A stretch of DNA of 64,000 bases from Drechmeria coniospora (GCF_001625195.1 NC_054391.1:3979157-4043156); one strand, 5' to 3'; shown: positions 25,549 to 38,225, numbered from the stretch's first letter. Made by a program: numbers and translations. Notes: generated from the letters alone by a model not told the origin.

Positions 25549-28500
25549 ATGGCATATCAATCCGACTCAGTGACCACTTGCTGCCCCGCCAATGCGGCCC
25601 ACGAGCCGAGCCATTCGTCCATTGCCGAGCCTGATGCAGTCGACAGTATCCTACCTCCACAAACCAACGCGGGGTCCAAGGGCAAGATGATGGAGAAGGG
25701 TAGAGTGGAATCAAGTTCAGTCTCGTCCGATGGCGATTCTGGCCTGGATATGTGCCTATCCGAAGACGACCTCGCCAGCTCGCTTGACCGCATCGCGAGA
25801 AACAGTGACACCTCATCAGCGACAGCAGATGAGGAGCTTTCGGCAACAGGAGAGCTCATGCAGTCCCTATGGGCTCAACTATTCCATGTTACCACTAATC
25901 GCTTGGACGAAAATGCCGATTTTTTCGCCCTCGGCGGGGACGTCACGAAAGCTCTACAGCTTACCAAGATGGCATGCAATCACGGTATCGCTATATCAGC
26001 TAGGGATATCTTTCAGCACCCACGACTTGCAGCGCTTTCGGTCCTGGCTCGGCCGATTCATTGCAGACCCCCCAACGCTGTTGCCCCCTTTTCTTTGCTC
26101 GGATCCGTCCATTCTGGTCATCTCCGTGCCCAAGCTGCGCAGCTATGTCATGTTCGGCTCTCTGATGTCGCCGACGTTCTTCCATGCACCCCTCTTCAAG
26201 AAGGCTTGCTGGCACTCACGCAGAAGAATCCTGGACACTACGTGGCCCAGTTCAGGTTCGAGATGGATGCGAGCATCAGCGTAGAGAAGCTACGTAGGGC
26301 CTGGGATCAAGTCGTGGCCTCCACTCCCATCTTGCGGACGCGCATTGTGAGCATCCCGAACCATGGACTTTTCCAGGCCGTCTTGGACCATGGGGCATCG
26401 TGGGCATCGGATGCCTGCCCAGATCAAGATGACGCAGGAGAACAACACATGGGCTTGGGAACCCCTCTGACGAGATTTTCCATCGTCGAGGGTCCGGCAT
26501 CCCGCCGCTACTTCATCTGGCATATCCATCATGCTCTGTACGACGGGTGGTCCATGTCCCTCATGCTCAAGGAAGCCGAAAAGGCCTACTACGGCGAGGA
26601 AACAGCTGGTCTTGAGTTCATGGCACCTTTCATCAAGTATATCCAGGACCTGGACGAGTCAAATCTGAGGCAATTCTGGCTGGCCCAGTTTGCAAACATG
26701 CAACATTCTGACCTCCTCGTGAACGCCCTTGCAACCCCCCTGTCATCGCAGCCTCCCCGTCAGGTCACCCGTACAAAGTTGGAGCTCCACTGGGGTCGCA
26801 GTGAGTTTACGCCGTCGACAATGATTAGGGCAGCTTGGGCCGTAGTCATGGCTCGCCGGACCAACTCGAATGAGGCGCTCTACGGCGTAACCATGACAGG
26901 CCGCCAGGCGGAAGTGCCTCGAATCGAATACATGGCCGGGCCAGCCATCGCCACCGTTCCCTTCCGCGTCATTATTGACTGGGAGAGCAGTGTCGGTCAG
27001 TTTCTGTACGCTGTGCAGCGCCAAGGAGCGGACATGATTCCGTACGAGCAGACAGGTCTTCAACGAATCCGGCGAATGGGAGGTTCTGCCGCCCAGGCCT
27101 GCGCTTTCCAATCCCTTCTGGTCGTTCAGCCAGCCGAAAAGGAAAAGGCGGGACATTCTGCAAAGTTCAGGCCCTTCATGACCATCGTCCAGTCAGACGA
27201 CACAGACTCTACTGATCCAGATCGGGAGCGGGATTGGGGAACGTACCCAATTGAAGCCGAATGTCAGTTGGGCACACACGATGTGCGTCTGCAGATTGAC
27301 TTTGACTGCAGCTTGGTGCAAAAAAGCCAAGCAGAGCATATTACTCAAATGTTTAATCAGGTTCTCCGTCAGCTTGTCGACCATGCCCACGGTCAAGTCA
27401 GCCTCGGGACAGTGGCCGAGGCGGCTCAGCCTGCCGTCATCGGCCTCGACTCCATCCGAGCCTGGAACTCCAAAGTGCCCGACACGGTAGAAGACTGTGT
27501 GCATGCCAGATTTACGAGAATGGCAGCGCGACAGCCTCTGGCGCCGGCGGTTTGTGCTTGGGATGGTGACCTCACCTATCAGCGCCTCGACCGGCTTTCG
27601 ACAATCGTTGCCGGCCAACTTGTCGATCAAGGTGTGTCCGGTACATTGGTTCCCTTGTTATTCGAAAAGTCTCTTTGGATGCCAGTTGCTGTGCTTGCCG
27701 TGATGAAGGCTGGCGGCGCCTTGGTCGCCTTGGACATGAAGCAGCCGGAAGAACGACTCTCCGCCATTGTATCTCAGATTGACTCGCCCTTGCTGCTGTC
27801 CTCTCGACAAAACGCTGCTCTGGCGGGGAGACTCGGCAAGAAAACAGTTGTTATCGAAGGCAATGCTGAAAAATATCCTACTTCATCAACCACTCAAGAT
27901 ACCAATACTCGCCTCCCTACTGTCAAGCCCAGCAGCCTCCTTTATGTTGTCTTCACCTCCGGTACTACCGGAAAGCCAAAGGGCGTCATGATCTCGCATG
28001 GCAATTTTTGCAGTGCCATAGCCTATCAGCAGCGTGCACTGGGATATGGTCAAGAATGCCGAGTATTTGACTTTGCATCCTACGCTTTTGACGTTGCTTG
28101 GTCCAATCTCTTCTTCTCCCTCACATCCGGGGCATGCCTCTGCATCCCGTCAGCCCTGGAGCGAGAGAATGATGTGGACGGCTGCCTGAAAAAGTACCAC
28201 ATCAATTTCATGGATCTCACGCCTTCGCTTGCGCGTACCATTGGCCGTGATGTGCTCTCCAGGCTGTCGACCATCATTCTCGGCGGAGAAGCGAGCCTCC
28301 CGAGCGACGTCTCGTTGGCAGGCGGAAATACCCGCATTATTAACGCATATGGCCCTTCAGAGTGCACGCCAACATCTCATCTCACTTACTTAAAGGATGA
28401 CGCCATAAGCATTGGCCATGGGGTTGGAGTGTGCACCTGGGTAATCGACCCCGATAAACCTGATTCCTTGGTATCTATCGGTGTCCCTGGCGAGCTCTGG

Positions 28501-31500
28501 ATCGAGGGGCCGCTGGTCGGTTTGGGATATCTCAACGATTCGAAAAAAACGCAATCCGCTTTTGTACAGGATCCTCCATGGCTCTTCTCTGTGGCCAGAC
28601 GAAACGGAAAGTTGTACCGAACAGGTGATCTTGTGCGATACAGGGATGATGGTACGATCGTTTACATGGGAAGGAAGGACACTCAAGTTAAAATCCGAGG
28701 CCAGCGAGTCGAATTGGGCGAGGTCGAGACTCGCCTGAGACAGCTTCTAGTGGCTTCATCGGTCGCCCAGGTCATTGTCGAGGCGACGCAGTCTGCAGGC
28801 TCCAAACACACTGCGCTGGTTGCCTTTATTACACTTTCTAGGGCCCAAGAAATGACGGAAACAGCTCACCACCTGGCTGTCAAAGAAGCCACCAACAAGC
28901 TGGCTGATCGGCTGTCCAAAATGCTACCATCATACATGATTCCAGCGGCTTACTTTGCAATCCGCGAAATTCCCATGACCACAACTGGCAAGGCTGACCG
29001 GCGACAACTTCGCAACATTGGCGCCTCATTCTTGCTAGAGCTACGCAACGCTTTGGAGATGAAGGACGCCCCAGCCGAGATCTTGAACGAAACGGAAAGT
29101 CTTTTAAAAACGGTCTGGATGTCAGTTCTGAACCTTTCAGCTAAACAAGCCTCCATCAACACCACCTTTTCGCGGTTGGGGGGCGACTCCATCTCCGCAA
29201 TGCAGATAGTTTCGCAGTGTCGACTTCACAACCTCGGATTTACAGTTGGCGATATTTACCAGAATAACACGATCCGCAAACTTGCGTCCCATTGTAAGTC
29301 TGCTTGTAAATCAATAAATGGACAGGTGGAGCAAGTGCGTGTCGACCAAGAAAGCAAGGAAGACGCCGCGGGACTCTTCGACCTCTCGCCAATTCAGCAG
29401 GCCTACTTCGATTCCTACCCCGATGGTCTGAACCACTACAATCAATCCTTTTTGTTGGATCTTGGCAGAAAGGTTGATTACGATGTGCTCCTTTGCGCCA
29501 TACAAGCGCTCGTGCGGCGGCACGCGATGCTCCGCGCTCGCTTCAGACAGGAGCCAGAGGGTGAGCGTCGATCTTGGAAACAGATGGTAGTCGAGCCGGG
29601 CCCGGAATCATTCTCATTCGTCCAACAATCCGTAGCACATCAAAACGAGATAGAGTCGATCGCTCAGGGGCGACAAGAACGGCTCGACATTTGCAAAGGT
29701 CCCGTGTTTGCCTGCGACCTGTTCAACCTTCCCCATGGCGGTCAGATAATTCTTCTGTCGGCTCATCACTTGGTTGTCGACCTTGTTTCATGGCGCATTA
29801 TATGGAACGAGGTAGAGGAATTTCTTATGCTCGGCGAATTACGATCCCCAGAGCCCTTGTCTTTCCGCTCCTGGTGCGCCAAACAAGCCAAATTCGGCCG
29901 CAACCTATCGCCGCTCAGTGTGCTCCCTTATGCCATCCCTGAACCTCAGCTCGACTTTTGGGGCTTGTCACCAGAAGACAACACTTTTGGCCGATGCGAA
30001 GACATTGACGTGCTGTTGTCCGCGTCGACAACAGAGCTTCTGTTTGGCAGCAGCAATAACAGCCTAAGGACGGAAGCAGTCGATCTCATCCTCGGTGCAC
30101 TCTTCTATTCGTTTCTCCATACTTTCCCCGAGCGTGGTTTGCCTCCCATCTGGATTGAAGGCCACGGCCGAGAGCAGTTTGACGAACACTTCTCGGCGGA
30201 TGTGTCTGGCACCGTTGGATGGTTCACCACGCTATACCCGCTTACAATGTCAATGACGTTGAACGATTCCATTTCCCACGTGGTTAGACTTGTCAAAGAT
30301 ACTAGGAAAAAGGTTCCGGGCAAGGGTCAGTTATTCTTTGCTTGCCAGCATTACAGTGAGTCCGGCCGACAGACGTTCCAGGGCCACAGTGTGGCCGAGG
30401 TCGTGTTCAACTTTACAGGGAGATTTCAGCAGCTCGAAAAACATGACAGTATTCTTAAGCAATCGGATTCAATCCGAGGCACAGACTTCAAAATCTGCGA
30501 AATTTCCAAGGATGCACGACGACAGGCCATCATTGAGCTCAACGGCGGAATTTCACACGGTCAGCTTGGCGTCACTTGCAGCGTCCCTATGCACGCGCGC
30601 CATAAGCTTCGCATCCGAAACTGGATTCACAATTTTGCCGAAAATCTCGAGTTCATCGTACAGACACTTACAGATGCACCAACAGGGTTCACATTGTGCG
30701 ACTGGCCTCTGCTTGACCTATCATACGGTGGCCTAGACACGCTGTTAAATAACCAACTTCCAAGCATGGGCATCAGTCCGGGGGGCATTCAAGACATGTA
30801 TCCCTGTTTACCTCTTCAAGAAGGCATGCTGCTCAGTTCTGCTAAAGGCACGGCCTCTTATGACACTGTTACAATCGGCCGATGCATACCCGCTGGGGAC
30901 AACGGTGCCGCGGTGTGTCCGGCAAGGCTCGAGGCTGCCTGGAAGAGGGTGGTTGGCCGGCACACCATTTTGTCGACGGTATTCGCCCTCCACCCCGAGG
31001 GAAACGGATTTATCCAGATTGTGCTCAATGGCCCGCCCGTGCGCGTTTTACGTATCGAGACCGAGCTCGATTGTCCGTCGGAGGCCCTATCTCGGATCGA
31101 ACAACCGACATTCGCAGCCAACGAGCCACCACATATGCTGGTCATATGTGAATCCAAAAAACACGAAGTTTTCTTTGGCCTTTATATGAGTCATGCACTC
31201 ACCGATGCTCAATCATCCGCTACGCTGCTTCATGAGCTCGCGGCCGAATATGTTGGTGCTGTCTTGGAGCCTGCCCCGGCCTTTTCTCAAGTAATTCGCT
31301 TCATCAACAGTACGTCGCAAGCCCAGAAGCTGGGTACATGGTGTTCACTACTTGAGGGTCTTCATCCATGCATATTTCCGGTGGCCTCTCCAATTCTTGG
31401 GCAAGAGAATCAAAACACATCAAGTCGGGTTTTCTATGCCTCCAGGCGCAAATTTGGGATTTTGGAATATTGCAAAAAGGCAAAAATCGCACCTTCTTCG

Positions 31501-34500
31501 CTTTTGCAAACTGCCTGGGCCATGGTGTTGTCCCATTTCACGGGCATGCACGACGTGTGCTTTGGATACATGAGCTCAGGCCGAGATGCCGTAGTCAACA
31601 ACGTTGATGGTCTGGTTGGACCTCTGGCGAATATGCTCATCAGTCGAGTGGATGTACGACAGGATGCAAGACAGGTTCTAAAAGCGACCTCGAATAGGTC
31701 CGAGGAACATTTAACTATTCAGCATGCTTCCTTGGCACAAATACAGCATCGACTCGGTATGTCAGGAAAACGGTTGTTTAACACGTCTCTTTCCATCAGC
31801 CATCAGAAAGCAAAGGCAGCCGGGAGAGATTCGAGCATCACAATCGAAGTCCAAGGCGGCGACGACGTACACGAGGTATGTTTATCAAAGCGACATATTC
31901 AATCTTGATATTGAAAAGCTCACATTATGTGTACAGTTTGACCTGAAGTGTAATGCATCTTTCGATGGGGCCCACACAGACCTTTCCCTCGAGTTCAAGC
32001 AACCGCTTATCTCTCAACAGTCCGCGAAAGCTGTTTACGACGTTTTCTTAAAGGCCGTTGAATACCTCTTAGCCATTGATGTTGCTGAAATGAATACAGT
32101 AGCATTAGATGATAGAGAGAGTTTTGAACATGTCGACAACGAAAATACCTGCATGCAGTCGCTCTCCAACAGCTTCTTCAAGTACATCACGGGAGAAGAA
32201 GTGGCCATGGCATCATCGTTCTGGACATCACAATTCATTGGCCTTCAGGCATCTCACTTCCCCGTATTGCCACCAGCAGATCACCGTCCAGAGATTGATA
32301 GCGAAATCTGCTTGTCCATGAGTGGGTTGGATATAAGTTCTGGTGAATACGCGGCTGAGACACTCGTCCGAGCGACGTGGTCATTGTTGACAGCTCGGAT
32401 CATGGGCTCAGAGGAGAGTATATTTGGTGTCACAATACCAGGCAACTACGGCCCCATATCTTTACCAAATCGGAGCATGATCAGCGCCAAAACGCCCATC
32501 AGCAGCTTTCTCAGCGAACTCCAGGAGCAGAGCATCGCAATGGCACAGTTCCACCACATGGGCATAGAGCGAATACGCCGCTTAAGCAAAGAGACCGACG
32601 CTGCTTGCAACTTCCAGACACTCCTCACAGTCTATGAGCCCGTGACAGCTGCTGAAGATTTCAAGGCATCTAATGGCAATAAGGGGTATGACGACTACCT
32701 ACAGGAAACGGGCAAGTATGTCATGGTAGTTTGCGTTCGGCCGGGGGCTTCCACAACCCAGCTACACATCCAGTTCGACTCGCATGTCGTTGAAAAATAC
32801 CAGGTTGAGCGAGTCGCAGAACAGTTTGAGAATGTATTCTGTCAGCTACTGAACCTGGGTAGGCGGCAAGAAAAGCTTGGGGATATACGTGTTGCAAGCC
32901 TACAAGACCTTGTCGATATCTGGTCATGGAACAGCGCGCTCCCAGAACCGGTAGAAGTCTGCATCCATGATTGGATAGTACAACAATCCAAAGAACGACC
33001 AAAAGCTCCTGCCATCATGGCATGGGATGGAGACTTGACATACGGGCAACTTGATCATTTATCATCCAAGCTGGCAAATCAGCTGGCCAGCAAGGGTGTA
33101 GGCAGAGGCAGCATCGTGCCAATCTGTTTTGAGAAGTCCATGTGGATGCCAGTTGCCGCGCTCGCCGTCATGAAGGCTGGCGGTGCTTCGGTTGCAATTG
33201 ACACCTCTCTGCCGGAGGAGAGGATCCGTTCGGTCACGACGCAAGTTTTTAACAACATGACGAGGACAAAGATTATATTATCCTCAATTGCGAGCGGAAA
33301 TCTTGCCCAAATGCTGGGAGCAGACGTGGTACTGACCGTGGCTGACGACCTGCACAAGGAACGCGAGACGGCGACTCTCGAACTGCCGATGTCGCAGCCA
33401 TCCGATGTCCTCTACGTCGTGTTCACCTCTGGCAGTACGGGAAATCCAAAGGGCGTCGTCATCACGCACCGGAACTTTTCCAGCATCCTGGTGCGCCAGC
33501 GAGATGCGTTTGGAATCAACAGCAGCTCACGGGTGTTTGACTTTGCATCCTATGCTTTCGACGTTGTGTGGCTCAATCTCCTCAAGACTCTGACAGTAGG
33601 CGCATGTCTTTGCATCCCATCGGCGGCCGAGCGCGAAGACGACCTTGGCGGGAGCCTAATAAAATATGGCGCTACGGTCGTGGATATGACGCCGTCGCTG
33701 GCCCGCATCGTCGAACCGAGATCGGCGCTCTCGACGCTCTCGACGCTCATCTTGGGTGGCGAGGCCGTTTCGCCTAGCGATGTTCACCTCGTAGGGGACA
33801 AGACGCTGCTGATGGTTGCGTACGGCCCTGCGGAATGTACACCTAGCAGCACAGTCATGGACATGTCCAGATCGAGGGACGCCGGGATCGGCCGAGGGTT
33901 GGGAGCCTGCACATGGGTGACGGAAGCAGAAAATGCTGATATGCTAGCACCAGTCGGTGCCGTGGGCGAACTTTGGATCGAGGGGCCAGGCGTCGGTATC
34001 GGCTACCTCCACGAGCCAGAAAAGACGGCAGCAGTTTTCGTCCAAGATCCAGTCTGGCTCATGCACGGCTCCCCTGATGGCAAGGTTCCCGGCCGAAATG
34101 GCCGGGTCTACCGCACAGGCGACCTTGTGCGGTACAAAAAGGATGGAAGCCTACTCTTCGTAGGGCGCAAAGACACTCAGGTCAAGATTGCCGGTCAGCG
34201 TGTTGAGCTCGGGGACATTGAATACCACGTTCAACGGGCCATCAAGCAGGCTTGGCCGCGAGGAGCACAGGTCGCCGCCGAAGTTGCACAGCCGCAAGGG
34301 ATGGCGAGCAAATACGTCGTCGCCTTTATCAGCCTCGAAGGCACCCTGTCGTCCGGCGAGCATGCCGAAGCGGTTCGAAAATTGACCGCTGACATGCGGC
34401 AGGGATTGGCAAAGGCGCTCCCACCATATATGATCCCATCCGTGTACCTGCCGCTGCAGACGATTCCCATGTCTGTGACTCGAAAGATTGATCGACGGCG

Positions 34501-34816
34501 TCTTCAAGAGATTGGCTCTGCCCTCACTTCCAAGGACCTACGAACGCTTGCTCACGCTTCAGGCGAGACGCAATGTCGCGCCCCAGAGACGGATGCCGAG
34601 CGGACAATCCAAACACTATGGGCCGAGATTCTTGGCGTGGATCCGAAAGGCATTAGTGCAAACGATAGCTTCTTCAAAATTGGAGGAGATTCCATTGCGG
34701 CCATGAGGCTGGTTGCCAAGGCACGGGACAAGGGTCTCAACTTGACGGTTCGACGCATCTTTCAATGCCCAGCCTTGTGTGACCTCGCCGTCACCGGTGC
34801 CTCGACGAGCAACTGA
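25549..34816 (+). CDS. Non-ribosomal peptide synthetase, T*-C-A-T-E-C-C'(half)-A-T
   Basis: Two exons, 25549-31875 and 31937-34816, with a 61-nt intron (GTATGT...ACAG), giving 3068 aa. Domains: an N-terminal carrier-like domain (about 100-170) whose core reads LGGDV, with Val132 in place of the pantetheine Ser; C1 (about 200-640) with HHALYDG intact at 327-333; A1 (about 645-1160; FTSGTTGKPKG, YGPSE, YRTGDLVRY); T1 with LGGDS (Ser1214); E (about 1277-1740) with HHLVVDLVSW (His1406, His1407, Asp1411); C2 (from about 1745) with SHALTDA at 1881-1887 instead of HHxxxDG; the C-terminal lobe only of another C domain (about 2190-2435); A2 (about 2440-2960); T2 with IGGDS (Ser3028). It ends 40 residues later with no TE, R or terminal C domain. 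The logic suggests a short peptide with a D-configured first residue. The A1 and A2 pockets look alike, and their substrates cannot be named from sequence alone. Confidence 0.93.
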
Positions 34817-35076
34817 ATCCTCGATGGTGTATATGAACAGAGGTTCTAGAAAATCGCGAGTAATGACGGCGTACTCCTGGCCCTCTCCGGGTCTCTAGCT
34901 AGAGTCGGATATACACATGTATAAATGAGTTGGTAACGATGAGAAAGGCGGGAATCAGGCTCGTCCATCCACATGACCCATCTTCGTGACTCCTTGCCCT
35001 CACATTCCCCAATACGTCAACCCTACGTTCTGGCTCGCTCCGAATCTCGCACCAAGGCACTTGGCGACAAGGAATA

Positions 35077-36859
35077 TCAGCAGAATGTACTGGCTGTCGC
35101 TGCCATGGAGAAACCGTAGATGACAGCGCAGGCTATCCAATCCATAGTACCCCTGTTCAATACCTGGACGAGGCCAGACTGCATCAAGGCGATTCCCACG
35201 CTGGTGCCCACCAGCATCACCACAACCATGCGCCCGGCAAACGTCGGCATGATGGGAAAGGTCGTTATGGGGACGAATAGGGCGACGAACATGGCCATTC
35301 CCAGCTGTACCAGCTGCGTTCCGAGATCATCTTGTCCGCGCGCCAAGGTCGGATTGCTTGAAACAGAATTGCCAACGATGGATTCTGGTGCGTGGCTACT
35401 CGTTGGCGGGAAAACTACTTCCTCATTCCGAGGCATTGGGGTGATGCCATCGTCGGCATTCACGTCACCCGTCATCCATTCATCTCTTGCCAACAAAACG
35501 AGGTCATCGGCAACATCTAGAAACTTGGCCTCTTCCTCTGCCAACAACCTGCCGTTGGCAAGGTAGGATTTGTAGTTCTGGATCTCGTCCAAGGACGGCG
35601 GTGAAAGATTATGCAGCTTCCGAAAGGACGATATAATCTTGTCTAGACAGAGTCAGCCGAGGAAAATACGAAGAAACTTTTGTTCAAGACTTGCTGTACT
35701 GCTCGAGCTTGTAACCAATCTGGCCCAGAACCTCTATCCGCTGCTGGCACAAGCCACTGGTCGACCAGCGCTCGAGGCGACGAGAGGCAGGAAAGATTCC
35801 ATAGCCCCGCTCTACCGTGTCTTTCGCGTCAAGCGCGCGCAGCTCTTTCTCCAGATCTGCAAGATCAGCCTGCATATACAGCAGCAATCTGTGATTGAGG
35901 GCCTCGAAGCGGCGATATATGGGCAGAACGGGTGGACCGCCAAGGCCACCAACCAATTTGGCGGCAATGAGCTGATAACCCGTCATCGGCGCCATCTCTG
36001 CACCATAGTTTGACTGCTGAAACACACTGGGTTGTGGACGTGTCAACGGCATGCTGGACACGGGCGCGATGCTCTGGGCCTTGCGAGGAGAGCCAAAGGT
36101 GGGCGAGAACGCATGCATCGATTGATACGCGTTGGTCACCGATGGTACGGTGGCGATCCTCGAGCCTGCGGCGTGATAGTCGCCCATCTCGCGACTCCCG
36201 CAGTCTGCTTCCGGGGCAGGCTGGAGGGTGCCTGCTGGCGAATCTGACACGAGATAATCCAGAGCACTCGGACGGCGTCGCGGACGGGGGGTTTGATACG
36301 AATTTTCCGTGTCCTTTTGTCTTGGAACAGGCGTTCCACTGCACTCGCTGCGCGCAACTACCGTGGGGGGCGGTGCTCGTGTCACCGTCGCTCCACTCGT
36401 GACAGTCAGGCTGGCCCTTTCCAGTCTTGTAGGCGTGAGCAGCGCTCCGGTGCAGGACGGGACCGAGGATGACGAGGATGGGAGAGATTTCTCTCTCGCC
36501 ACGCCATTGTCGGTGCAGTCTTCAACAGTCACCGCCCGGGGTCGTTTCTGTAAAGGCAAGATGCTGTCTGAACGAGGCACATCTCGCATTTCGTCCGCCA
36601 ACGATTGAGCCAATTCGGGCGTCGTCGGTACATGATCCATTCTGTTGAGGTTCACGCCCTTTGAGAGAGCCTCTGGAGATTCGGCGGCCCTCATGGCCCA
36701 GGTTGCAACTACTTGGTCTGGAAGCGGTTGTTGGTCGTCGTCATCCTTGGACACTGTGTCGCGTGACGGGCGCGTATCGGCCGCGACGTCCGCCATGTAT
36801 TTTGCGTACGGCGTCTCATCCAGCTTCGTGTCCATTTGGTGCGAATAAAATGACGCCAT
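35077..36859 (-). CDS. DUF6594-family membrane protein
   Basis: Two exons, 36859-35695 and 35642-35077, giving 576 aa. The intron has a GC donor (A|GCAAGT) and a CTGAC branch; the joined frame restores LEQYNKIISSFRKL. The N-terminal 290 residues are low-complexity, Ser/Pro/Arg-rich and probably disordered. The conserved core begins at PMTGYQLIAAKL and contains FEALNHRLLLYMQADLADLE, typical of fungal DUF6594. Three closely spaced C-terminal membrane segments (MAMFVALFVPIT, VVVMLVGTSVGIAL, WIACAVIYGFSM) are also a family hallmark. The function of the family is unknown. It converges on the NRPS with only 260 bp between stops and may be a flanking gene rather than part of the cluster. Confidence 0.8.
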
Positions 36860-38225
36860 CAACACCACCTTGGCCGGCCTACGGGGGATGAAGTAGGATT
36901 AGGGCCACTCACACACTCACCTTGTCTAAGTAGTGCAGAAGTATTCGGCAGGGCCTCGACAAGGAGAGTGGAAACAATGAAATAAACCAGGGTTCGTTCA
37001 GTGTGTCATAAAGCTCTCGTTCATTGCGTTGCAGTGAACTGGTGACGACGTGATTTGCTGGCGCAACTTGAACTGAGTATATCGCTTCGGAGACGGTAGG
37101 TTTTGGCGTCCCACGGGGTGGTACGACTACTCGGATGGGAAATGGAAAAGAGAGCACATGGCTATGGGCCAAATTTGCAGAGACCATGTTGGAATCCTGA
37201 TGGCCGTATCCAAGAGAGCCATCAGTCCAGTGCTCGTCCCACGCTGCCGAAGATGGGACGTGCGAATTGTGTGATGGGGGGCGTTGGGCGCCCATAGAGG
37301 TACGGGTACTGTTGACGGGTTGGTTGCACGGAGGCGTACGAGGCAGAGCAAAGTTGATGCCCAACGAGGGATGACGTTCGCACCATGTTGCTGGTACAGA
37401 GGGCTTTTTTTTGCTGGAAATGCAGGGATGATGTCCAAGTGATGGGAGGGAAACGTCGAGGCCGGGAATCCAGGTGATGTTGGACGAGGTACAAAGTACC
37501 TGTGAGGCTTAGCAGCTAACGGACAGGAGAAAGGGAAGGTACGGGATTTCCACCGGGCCGGTGCGTTGCGCACCAATTGGTGGTGCACGGGATGGATGGA
37601 GTACAGAGGGGTGGCAAAAATGTCGATTCAATTTGTAGGAGTAGCGCTACCAAAACTGAACGAACACTTTTGTCAAGTGACTGTACTCCGTACTCCATAA
37701 GCACCAGTACTTGTACGGAGTATTACAGGTACAACTAGTACAATATTTGCTGGAGCTTGGTTGGACACCAAAACCTGGCAACTCATGCCATCGCCAACTG
37801 CCATCCCAGCTCGACATTGCGCACAATTGTCCAGGCGAGAGCCATCATTCTCTCTCTTACTTTTTTCTGTTTTCTCGCTGCCCTTACCCAGATCCGTGAC
37901 TCGAATTTCGACAGGCTTCCCGGGCAACCTGGAGCACGACACATATCCTCTGTCGTGGCTTTGCAAAGTCTCCAGCCGCTTCAAGCACCGAAATCCACGC
38001 CCATCTCGCCTTGACGAAGCCCGAAATACACCGCCATCCGCTGCGCGCCGTCTGGCGTAATCACATTCATGCAACGAACGAGCACCCTTTCTGGACTGAT
38101 ATAGCTCGACGCCCTCCCCCCCCCCCCCCCCCCCCCCCTCCATTCATGCCTCTGCATGAACGGCTGGTCCTCGTTCCTGCAACCAGCCATCAGCGAAGCA
38201 GCTCCATCCCCAATCCCCAGCGGTG
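36860..38225. other. Intergenic spacer, divergent promoters
   Basis: 1.37 kb between the DUF6594 (-) and GatB (+) genes. It contains an AT-rich patch at 37620-37750 with ACTCCGTA/TACGGAGT words (37684, 37714) and a 23-base C homopolymer at 38116-38138. Several open frames on both strands lack family motifs. A 5' non-coding exon is possible but not supported. Confidence 0.5.
38116..38138. repeat. Poly-C homopolymer (23 C)
   Basis: An uninterrupted run of 23 C lies 87 bp upstream of the GatB start codon. Such a run is prone to length polymorphism and to sequencing or assembly error. On the transcript it would sit in or near the 5' UTR. Confidence 0.9.
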
